Assembly (NCBI GenBank): GCA_015904045.1
Contig: JABMDG010000147.1
Coordinates: 1 to 7,123, forward strand
Length of the DNA: 7,123 nucleotides
Direction: 5' to 3'
DNA from: Nitrospira sp.
Lineage (GTDB): Bacteria; Nitrospirota; Nitrospiria; Nitrospirales; Nitrospiraceae
The position numbers were made by a program, and so were the translations under genes. The first letter of the stretch is position 1; each line of letters opens with the position of its first letter. The notes beneath the pieces were generated by a model. That model had not been told where the DNA came from. It was given only the letters and a program-made list of their open reading frames with translations, and searched no databases. Below, piece after piece: positions 1 through 5,275 of the stretch.

Positions 1-1
1 A

Positions 2-298
2 GCGGTCCGCTGGTATCGCATGGCGGCCATCCAGCAGCACTCGGAGGCTTTCTACCGGCTCTGTCTCCTGTCGGATGCGGGACGCGGTGTGCCGAAAGAC
101 TCGGTACAGGCGCATCAGTGGTATAACCTGGCGGGAGCCTACGGTAACGAGGACGGCGTCAAACGGCGAAATCGGCTGGCCCAGAACATGACTCCCGGTC
201 AAATCGCACAAGCACAATATCAAGCCAGAAGTTGGCGAGGGAAATATCAAGATCCCTCTCAACGCATGCAGCTCGATCAGCAAGTCCCGCCCCGGTGA
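2..298 (+). CDS. Sel1-repeat protein, C-terminal fragment (5' end outside window)
   Basis: The frame is open from base 2 with no stop, so the gene starts upstream; the internal ATG at 20 lies inside a repeat and is not the likely start. The 98 visible residues begin with AVRWYRMAA, the end of one Sel1-like repeat. A full repeat follows (roughly residues 11-46: the AFYRLCLL stretch, then DAGRGVPKDSVQAHQWYNLA), with the family's G-GVPKD and A-WY-LA pattern. The tail MTPGQIAQAQYQARSW is the usual ending of bacterial Sel1 proteins. Sel1 repeats form helix-turn-helix solenoids of the TPR type that bind other proteins; many are periplasmic. Partner, location and total length cannot be judged from this fragment. 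No hairpin terminator is visible after the stop. Confidence 0.85.
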   Translation, partial: AVRWYRMAAIQQHSEAFYRLCLLSDAGRGVPKDSVQAHQWYNLAGAYGNEDGVKRRNRLAQNMTPGQIAQAQYQARSWRGKYQDPSQRMQLDQQVPPR

Positions 299-337
299 GA
301 GCTCCGTCCCCCCATCCGCATCCAGCGCCGACTACGA

Positions 338-343
338 TATAGT
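338..343 (+). promoter_or_regulatory. Candidate -10 box for the SLT-like gene (leaderless arrangement)
   Basis: TATAGT matches five of six bases of the sigma-70 -10 consensus and lies six bases before the ATG at 350. Initiation about seven bases after the box would fall on the ATG itself, giving a leaderless mRNA. This agrees with the absence of any Shine-Dalgarno sequence before the gene. The -35 candidate TCCGCA at 315-320 (17 bp spacer) is poor, matching three of six bases. The box lies in the palindrome GATATAGTATC (336-346). It is a sequence match only. Confidence 0.3.
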
Positions 344-349
344 ATCAGC

Positions 350-1210
350 ATGGCTGCTCGTTCCAATCGCCGTGCGGGGCAACGCGTTCGCCGTCGATCG
401 CGCCCGTGGCCCAGGCTGAAGGCCGTTCAGCGGTTCGCCCGTCGGAGATGGCGAGAGGCGGGTACCGTTTCCCATGCTGTCTCACAAACCCCTCTGGCTA
501 CGAGAGTCTTTATCAGCTCCCTTGTGGTCCTGCTTCTGTTCCTGAGCGTTAACTGGATCTTTCACGCCATCACCAAACCAACCGAGGTGTTGTTCGCGCT
601 GGATCGGTCGCTGGATAAGAGTCTGACTGAAAGCTGGCAGGAGTATGGCCATCTGTTCCGCGAACACGCCACGCCGGTCATCACGCCGGAATTACTCGCT
701 GCGCTTGCCCAGGTGGAAGGCAACGGCAATCCTGTGGCCCGGACCTACTGGCGCTGGAAATGGAGCGTGAATCCCTTCGCCTGGTATCAACCGGCTTCCA
801 CCGCCGTGGGAATGTTTCAGCTCACTGATGCGACGTTCCACACAGCGAGACGATACTGTATACACGACCATCATGTGGCGGAAGACGGCCCTTGGCATGA
901 CCGCCATTCCTGTTGGTTCAACAGCCTCTATAGCCGTGTGATTCCAAGCCATGCCATTGAGATGACTGCCGCCCTGCTCGACCACCGTGTCACGCTAGAG
1001 CTCGCCACGCGGCCGCAGGCCACGCCTCAACAGAAGCACAACCTCGCCGCCGTGATTCACCTCTGTGGCGCCAGAGCAGGCCATGATTTTGTTTCACGTC
1101 GCTTCCGTCTTACATCCCACCAGCGGTGTGGAGACCACGATGTACGAACCTATCTCACGCGCGTACAACTCTTGAAGCAGCAGTTCATCACGTTGAATAC
1201 GGAAGGATGA
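350..1210 (+). CDS. Membrane-anchored lysozyme-like (SLT-type) putative peptidoglycan hydrolase
   Basis: 286 residues. Residues 1-52 hold 15 Arg and one Lys against a single acidic residue. One membrane span follows (about 53-72, FISSLVVLLLFLSV core), so the basic tail should be cytoplasmic and the rest extracytoplasmic. Residues about 110-200 resemble the lysozyme-like fold of lytic transglycosylases: ITPELLAALAQVEGNGNP puts a candidate catalytic Glu at 123, and AVGMFQLTDATF (152-163) matches the G-x-M/F-Q-L/I-T strand that follows it in SLT domains. The predicted role is cleavage of peptidoglycan glycan strands outside the cytoplasmic membrane. Four cysteines (170, 188, 239, 260) all lie in the outer domain and could form two disulfides. 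There is no Shine-Dalgarno before the ATG, and no other start would keep the basic tail. The exact family is not recognised; the SLT assignment rests on two short motifs. Confidence 0.75.
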   Translation: MAARSNRRAGQRVRRRSRPWPRLKAVQRFARRRWREAGTVSHAVSQTPLATRVFISSLVVLLLFLSVNWIFHAITKPTEVLFALDRSLDKSLTESWQEYGHLFREHATPVITPELLAALAQVEGNGNPVARTYWRWKWSVNPFAWYQPASTAVGMFQLTDATFHTARRYCIHDHHVAEDGPWHDRHSCWFNSLYSRVIPSHAIEMTAALLDHRVTLELATRPQATPQQKHNLAAVIHLCGARAGHDFVSRRFRLTSHQRCGDHDVRTYLTRVQLLKQQFITLNTEG

Positions 1211-1225
1211 ATCAATCGGCCTCGG

Positions 1226-1417
1226 CTATTCCTCCGGCTCTTTGATCGGACCGGCCCACTCTCCTTTGGTCAGCGTCACTTCTTGAAACCCTCCATCCGG
1301 CCACTGAAATTGGCCGACCGTGTCCACCTGTACGATGAACGGATCGGCCTCATGCGCCTCCCCACGAAACCAGTACCAGCCGGGCTCGGTCGGTTTATCC
1401 TTCGTCCATTGATACAT
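1226..1417 (-). CDS. Small acidic tryptophan-rich protein, unknown function
   Basis: 63 residues starting MYQWTKDKPTEPGWYWFRGE. The frame extends to a GTG at 1447, but the ATG at 1417 is preferred because a strong purine run (AAGGAGAAGGAG on the minus strand) lies ten bases before it and would be coding in the longer version. Five Trp (4, 14, 16, 39, 54) and twelve acidic residues occur in 63 positions, with no membrane span or signal peptide, which suggests a small soluble beta-rich domain. The KPTEPGWYWFRG stretch resembles short GWYW-type segments seen in small phage and bacterial hypothetical proteins, but I cannot name a family. It converges with the SLT-like gene (15 bp gap) and diverges from hrpB (74 bp between start codons). 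Confidence 0.7.
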   Translation of the reverse strand: MYQWTKDKPTEPGWYWFRGEAHEADPFIVQVDTVGQFQWPDGGFQEVTLTKGEWAGPIKEPEE

Positions 1418-1427
1418 GGCTGGCGCA

Positions 1428-1439
1428 CTCCTTCTCCTT
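1428..1439 (-). promoter_or_regulatory. Ribosome-binding site of the 63-residue protein
   Basis: On the minus strand these bases read AAGGAGAAGGAG, a doubled Shine-Dalgarno core, ending ten bases before the ATG at 1417. It is the strongest ribosome-binding site in the window and decides the start: the longer frame from the GTG at 1447 would place this site inside the coding sequence. Confidence 0.6.
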
Positions 1440-1491
1440 GGTGCCACAGTCGCAAGTCTGTTACAGTCCGTCCGTGACAGCGAACCCTACC

Positions 1492-4017
1492 ATGTCCCGC
1501 CTGCCAATAGAAGATGTGTTGCCCGCGTTGCGCGATGCGCTTGCAAACGGACGCAACGCCCTCCTCACCGCCCCACCCGGCGCCGGAAAAACGACGCGCG
1601 TGCCGTTGGCGCTCGTCGACCAATCGTGGGTCCAGGGCAGAAACGTGCTCCTGCTCGAACCTCGCCGGCTGGCGGCCAGGGCCGCCGCTCACCGTATGGC
1701 GGACACGCTCCAAGAATCCGTCGGCGCAACCGTTGGCTATCGTATGCGGCTCGATACAAAGGTGGGCCCTTCGACACGAATCGAGGTGGTCACTGACGGC
1801 ATTTTGACCAGGATGCTTCAGCACGATCCGGAGCTGGCTGCCTACGCAGCCGTGATTTTCGATGAATTCCATGAGCGCAGCCTGCAAGCCGACACGGGCT
1901 TGGCCCTCGCCCTCGAAACCCAGAAGCTGTTCCGTCCGGACCTCCGCCTCCTCGTCATGTCCGCCACATTGGATTGCGGACCGGTCGGCGAATTGTTGGG
2001 ACAGGCTCCGATAATCCGGTGCGAGGGCCGCATGTTTCCCGTCGACACCTGTTATCTCGATCAATCTCTGACCGGTCGGCTCGACACGGCCGTTACACAC
2101 ACCATCCGACGCGCGCTGGTCCGTAACCAGGGCAGCGTGCTCGTGTTTTTGCCCGGCATGGCAGAGATCCGCGGCGTCGAACGGATGTTGCGCGATGCCA
2201 GCCTGGGACCGACCGTTCACATCATGCCCCTCCACGGCGATTTGCCCCTCCAGACACAGGATGCCGCGATTGCGCCGGCCCCGCCCGGCACGAGAAAGGT
2301 GGTGTTAGCCACATCGATTGCGGAAACCAGTTTAACGATTGACGGCATCCGCATTGTGATCGACGCCGGCCTGCTCCGCGTACCGCGATTTGACCCGCGT
2401 TCCGGGCTCACCCGATTGGAGACGATCCGGATCACGCACGATTCCGCTGAACAGCGTCGGGGGCGAGCGGGCCGTGTGGAACCAGGCATCTGTTATCGGC
2501 TCTGGACGGAGAAAGAACAGGCGGCGCTCGCTCCTCGACGTCCGCCGGAGATCCTCAATGCCGACCTGGCACCACTCCTGTTGGACCTGGCTCAGTGGGG
2601 GACAGCCGATCCGTCGGAATTGTCCTGGTTGAGTCCGCCGCCTGCCGGCCCGGTGGCGCAAGGCAAGGACCTGTTGATTCGCCTGGGCGCTTTGGATGCC
2701 ACAGGCCGGATCACCCCGCACGGCAAACGCATGGCGGAATTCCCTCTCCATCCACGCCTTTCCCATATGCTGTTGCGAGCCGTTCCCATGCACTGTGCCG
2801 GGCTGGCCTGCGATCTTGCTGCGCTGCTTGGCGAGCGTGACCCCCTCCGCGGTCCGTCGTCCGCAAAGCACGTAGATTTCAGAAGCAGGGTCGACCTGTT
2901 GCGTGGCGAACGCGACCAGCTCGATGGAACGACGGCTGATCGTGGCGTACTCCACCGAGTCAAACAGACCGCAGCGTTGTGGAAACGGCAGCTGATCCAA
3001 ACTGCTGACCGCTCACCAGCCGACCGCGATACGGGTCTGGAGCAGGTGGGTCCCCTATTGGCGCTCGCCTACCCCGACCGGATTGCCCAACGTCAACCGG
3101 GCACCGAGGCGCGCTACCTCTTGACGAACGGCCGGGGTGCCCTCTTTATCCACCCGGACCCCTTGGCGTCGGAACCCTATCTCGTCATCGCTGACCTGGA
3201 CGGCGGGTCCCAATGGGCACGCATCGACCTGGCTGCCCCGATTTCGCGCGAGGATATCGAGGATCTGTACACAAACCAGATCGTCACGGCTGAAGTAGTC
3301 GACTGGGACGAACAGACAGCGTCAGTGCGCGCGTCACGGCAGCGGCGGCTCGGTTCGTTAGTGCTGTCTGAACAGGCGCTCTCGAAGCCGCACCCCGCCT
3401 TGGTCATCGGAGCCCTATTGAATGGCGTGCGACGAGCAGGTGTGGAGACGTTGGCTTGGACACCGGAACTGCAGCAGTGGCGGGCAAGAGTCGCATTTCT
3501 CAAACGCATCGAAGGCCCCGACTCTTCCTGGCCGGACCTGTCGGATCCGGCCTTGCTCCAATCGCTTGAGGGGTGGCTCAGCCCCTATCTGAATGGCATC
3601 ACGACGCTTGAGCGCGTCCAACGGGTGAATCTGACGCAGCCCCTCCAGTCTCTACTCACCTGGGAGCAGAGACGCGACCTGGACCGTCTCGCTCCGACCC
3701 ACCTCACCGTGCCCAGTGGATCGACCATTCGGATCGACTACGACACGGCCGATCTGCCCGTGTTGGCCGTGCGATTGCAAGAAATGTTCGGCTGCAAAGA
3801 GACCCCGCGGGTCGCCGGAGGAAAGGTTCCGGTACTGCTGCACCTGCTCTCGCCGGCTAAACGCCCGGTGCAGGTCACGCAAGATCTGGCCGGATTCTGG
3901 ACCGGATCCTATCACGACGTACGCAAAGAACTGCGTGGCCGCTATCCGAAGCACCATTGGCCGGACGATCCGCTCACGGCACCGCCAACGGCGAAAGCCA
4001 AACGGGCAACACGATAA
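1492..4017 (+). CDS. hrpB: ATP-dependent helicase HrpB (DExH-box)
   Basis: 841 residues from the ATG at 1492, close to the roughly 800-850 usual for HrpB. Motifs in order: Walker A APPGAGKTT (27-35), motif Ia LEPRRLAARA (55-64), motif II DEFHERS (124-130), motif III SAT (157-159), motif V ATSIAETSLTIDGI (273-286) and motif VI QRRGRAGR (321-328). DEFH instead of DEAH is typical of HrpB. A winged-helix/ratchet region follows (about 350-530). The C-terminal HrpB domain is clear: LLTWEQRRDLDRLAPTHLTV (721-740), PSGSTIRIDY (741-750), GFWTGSYHDVRKELRGRYPKHHWPDDP near the end, then a basic tail. The protein is a cytoplasmic NTP-dependent nucleic-acid helicase; the cellular role of HrpB is poorly defined. 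It is unrelated to the type III secretion regulator also called HrpB. Upstream in-frame starts (GTG 1474, ATG 1438) are possible; none has a Shine-Dalgarno, and 1492 gives the normal family N-terminus. Confidence 0.96.
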   Translation: MSRLPIEDVLPALRDALANGRNALLTAPPGAGKTTRVPLALVDQSWVQGRNVLLLEPRRLAARAAAHRMADTLQESVGATVGYRMRLDTKVGPSTRIEVVTDGILTRMLQHDPELAAYAAVIFDEFHERSLQADTGLALALETQKLFRPDLRLLVMSATLDCGPVGELLGQAPIIRCEGRMFPVDTCYLDQSLTGRLDTAVTHTIRRALVRNQGSVLVFLPGMAEIRGVERMLRDASLGPTVHIMPLHGDLPLQTQDAAIAPAPPGTRKVVLATSIAETSLTIDGIRIVIDAGLLRVPRFDPRSGLTRLETIRITHDSAEQRRGRAGRVEPGICYRLWTEKEQAALAPRRPPEILNADLAPLLLDLAQWGTADPSELSWLSPPPAGPVAQGKDLLIRLGALDATGRITPHGKRMAEFPLHPRLSHMLLRAVPMHCAGLACDLAALLGERDPLRGPSSAKHVDFRSRVDLLRGERDQLDGTTADRGVLHRVKQTAALWKRQLIQTADRSPADRDTGLEQVGPLLALAYPDRIAQRQPGTEARYLLTNGRGALFIHPDPLASEPYLVIADLDGGSQWARIDLAAPISREDIEDLYTNQIVTAEVVDWDEQTASVRASRQRRLGSLVLSEQALSKPHPALVIGALLNGVRRAGVETLAWTPELQQWRARVAFLKRIEGPDSSWPDLSDPALLQSLEGWLSPYLNGITTLERVQRVNLTQPLQSLLTWEQRRDLDRLAPTHLTVPSGSTIRIDYDTADLPVLAVRLQEMFGCKETPRVAGGKVPVLLHLLSPAKRPVQVTQDLAGFWTGSYHDVRKELRGRYPKHHWPDDPLTAPPTAKAKRATR

Positions 4018-4032
4018 TCCCCGCCAAGTGAG

Positions 4033-4812
4033 TCACTGTTTAGTCGGCACAAAGCTGACATCGGTCGCCGTCGTCGCCTCGACGGGCGGAAACCGTCCTT
4101 CATACTTGGCTGGGAACACATAGAGTCGCTCCTCAACCGAAAACAGCAGCTTGTACTCCTTTTCGGCATTCCCATGCAGGTACACGGTGAGTAAGGAAGA
4201 GGGGGATTCTTTATCGGCCCGTGCCCAATTTATTCCCAGTTGGACTGGAACGACATATAAACCGGTGGCTATGAGGACACAGGCGATATAGGCCATCGTG
4301 AGATCCATATCCGCGTCTTGCGTGATAAACCGGACGACCAGCAGCTCGAGCGCCGAACCCATCAACCACAGAAGCACCCCGATAGAAATGATCGACAACA
4401 CGATGGCAGCGAGCGTGGAGCCTCCCAGGCTGAGCAACGGGATGGCCGCTAACAGCAGGATGAACAGCCACGAGCCGTAGTGGACCACGAAGACTGAGAT
4501 CTTGAATTTGGTACTCGCGGTCAGATTGCTCTGACTGTCGATCAACCCGAGGTTCGTTGTGGCCAAATAGACGAAGAAGAGAATCAACAGCAGCGGAATC
4601 CAGCTTTGGCTGAAGTATATCGCCGTCGGAACCTCGTCCAAAATCCATGAGGCTCCGAATTCGGCAAAGTAGGCTCTGGTATAAAACGATCCGGCGAGAT
4701 AGGCCAGGCCGCTTATCACCGCCAACCCGGCCAGGGCTATCGGCGTTTGCTCGATCAGCCGCCGAGCTCCGGCACGGGCCTTCTCAGCCTTGTGGTTATC
4801 ATCGCGCGGCAT
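4033..4812 (-). CDS. Integral membrane protein, about five spans, unknown function
   Basis: 259 residues. The N-terminus (1-22) is charged and basic. Hydrophobic segments lie at about 24-44, 70-86, 105-127, 131-160 (long) and 172-190, so five spans are likely. A polar tail of about 65 residues follows (195-259, including YLHGNAEKEYKLLFSVEERLYVF); with a cytoplasmic N-terminus it would lie outside. The tail alternates charged and aromatic residues and could be a small beta domain. No catalytic motif, transporter signature or known family is recognised. The ATG at 4812 is the only usable start: the frame upstream meets a stop at 4870-4872 with no other start codon between. No Shine-Dalgarno is visible. 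The gene ends 15 bp from the stop of convergent hrpB and is downstream of the MoaD/ThiS-like gene on the same strand. Confidence 0.8.
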   Translation of the reverse strand: MPRDDNHKAEKARAGARRLIEQTPIALAGLAVISGLAYLAGSFYTRAYFAEFGASWILDEVPTAIYFSQSWIPLLLILFFVYLATTNLGLIDSQSNLTASTKFKISVFVVHYGSWLFILLLAAIPLLSLGGSTLAAIVLSIISIGVLLWLMGSALELLVVRFITQDADMDLTMAYIACVLIATGLYVVPVQLGINWARADKESPSSLLTVYLHGNAEKEYKLLFSVEERLYVFPAKYEGRFPPVEATTATDVSFVPTKQ

Positions 4813-4918
4813 GCTACATGACTGACGCCCATCTACCGGACATGAGCCTATACCGCCAGCAGATCCAGCTCAATCGTGGGATCGAAACAACACTCAGGCA
4901 CCTCAAGGCGCAGGGTGG
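4813..4918 (-). other. Intergenic gap, possible promoter of the membrane-protein gene
   Basis: This is the longest non-coding stretch in the window (106 bp). On the minus strand it contains TTGAGC (4868-4873) and TATAGG (4847-4852), each matching four of six bases of the sigma-70 boxes, but the spacer is only 15 bp. Initiation near 4840 would leave a leader of about 28 bases before the ATG at 4812. There is no convincing hairpin terminator for the upstream gene, so read-through from the MoaD/ThiS-like gene is also possible. Confidence 0.2.
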
Positions 4919-5197
4919 TCACACCGGAATATCACGCGTGCCGTCATAGGAGGCTCGGGATTGATAGGCAAACTTCACGGTGTCGCCGTCCCGCACCGGC
5001 GAATCGTCCGTTCCGATTCTCTTATTGATGGTGATCAACGTTTCGCGGCCGGCGATAAACGGCAGGAGTGCCCCAAGTCGCGTCTGGTTCGCCTCGACGA
5101 GTTTCTTCACCGTCGTGGGGCCGGATAACACGACGTCGATTTCGCTGTCCCCCACCGCATCGCGCAACACATTGCCGAGCACCAACACCGTCACCAT
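4919..5197 (-). CDS. MoaD/ThiS-like beta-grasp protein lacking the C-terminal Gly-Gly
   Basis: 92 residues from the ATG at 5197, chosen because GAGGA lies nine bases upstream and the beta strand MVTVLVLGNV begins there; the frame runs back to 5248, but that part is made of repeat sequence. The pattern fits the ubiquitin-like beta-grasp fold of MoaD/ThiS: strand 1 (2-8), strand 2 (about 18-25), a helix with TVKKLVEANQTRLGALLPF (29-47), strand LITINKR (54-60), then SPVRDGDTVKFAY (66-78), matching the family's late D-G-D-x-V-x-F turn. MoaD and ThiS end in Gly-Gly, which is adenylated and thiocarboxylated. This protein instead continues to SRASYDGTRDIPV, with only a single Gly in the tail. It is therefore probably not a classical sulfur carrier; it may be a protein-binding relative. 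It lies 66 bp downstream of the oxidoreductase gene, in the same direction. Confidence 0.78.
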   Translation of the reverse strand: MVTVLVLGNVLRDAVGDSEIDVVLSGPTTVKKLVEANQTRLGALLPFIAGRETLITINKRIGTDDSPVRDGDTVKFAYQSRASYDGTRDIPV

Positions 5198-5203
5198 AAG
5201 ACT

Positions 5204-5238
5204 CGTTCCTCGTATCTCGTCGTTCGTATCTCGTTGCT
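5204..5238 (+). repeat. Heptanucleotide array 1, five CGTNNNN units
   Basis: On the plus strand five consecutive 7-base units each start with CGT: CGTTCCT, CGTATCT, CGTCGTT, CGTATCT, CGTTGCT. Units 2 and 4 are identical. The array lies directly upstream of the MoaD/ThiS-like start and its last unit on the minus strand (AGGAACG) contains part of the ribosome-binding site. Period-7 arrays of this type recall the short tandemly repeated repetitive (STRR) sequences described in cyanobacteria; I cannot confirm membership of a named family. Confidence 0.75.
5207..5211 (-). promoter_or_regulatory. Ribosome-binding site of the MoaD/ThiS-like gene, inside a repeat
   Basis: The minus strand reads GAGGA, nine bases before the ATG at 5197. 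Its first two bases are the end of one copy of the 11-base element ACGAGATACGA, so a hairpin formed with the inverted copy at 5252-5262 would partly cover it. It fixes the start of the gene at 5197 rather than at 5248. Confidence 0.55.
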
Positions 5239-5262
5239 TGAGTGCCACTTCACGAGATACGA
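5210..5262 (-). repeat. Perfect 11-base element in two direct copies and one inverted copy
   Basis: TCGTATCTCGT occurs on the plus strand at 5210-5220 and 5224-5234, and its exact reverse complement ACGAGATACGA at 5252-5262. In the minus-strand transcript the 5252-5262 copy could pair with the nearer copy (11-bp stem, 17-base loop) or with the farther copy (11-bp stem, 31-base loop), but not with both. The stem has no following U-run, so it does not look like an intrinsic terminator. The pairing possibilities are read directly from the sequence; any regulatory effect is inference. Confidence 0.7.
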
Positions 5263-5275
5263 TTCACGCTTCACG
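5248..5275 (-). repeat. Heptanucleotide array 2, four CGTNNNN units, inverted relative to array 1
   Basis: On the minus strand four consecutive 7-base units read CGTGAAG, CGTGAAT, CGTATCT, CGTGAAG. The CGTATCT unit is the same heptamer as units 2 and 4 of array 1, but on the opposite strand. The first two units overlap the end of the oxidoreductase gene: they supply the codons for its last residues (Arg-Glu-Ala) and its TGA stop at 5264-5266. A nine-base spacer (5239-5247) separates the two arrays. Confidence 0.75.

Noticed and set aside
1276..2235. Long open frame (319 codons) antisense to the start of hrpB
   Set aside because: It lies opposite a clear helicase domain with all motifs, and its translation is rich in Arg, His, Gly and Gln without any domain or ribosome-binding site. 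It is a shadow of GC-rich coding sequence. The 222-codon antisense frame at 2332-3000 is rejected for the same reason.
1492..4017. Type III secretion regulator HrpB
   Set aside because: It shares only the name; this protein has the full set of DExH helicase motifs and no AraC-type DNA-binding domain.
4818..4949. Small plus-strand frame (43 residues, MTDAHLPDMSLYRQQ...)
   Set aside because: It has no ribosome-binding site, starts within the leader of the opposite gene, and its end overlaps the antisense of the MoaD/ThiS-like gene. A real small protein cannot be excluded, but nothing positive supports it.
4919..5248. Functional thiS or moaD, or a longer 109-residue form
   Set aside because: The C-terminal Gly-Gly is missing, so a sulfur-carrier call is not supported. 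The extra 17 N-terminal residues are encoded by repeat sequence and lie upstream of the ribosome-binding site.
5224..5262. Intrinsic terminator after the oxidoreductase gene
   Set aside because: The 11-bp stem is not especially GC-rich, has a 17-base loop and is not followed by a run of U in the transcript.
5204..5275. CRISPR-like array
   Set aside because: The units are seven bases long, contiguous and in opposite orientations, with no spacers of constant size and no cas genes nearby.
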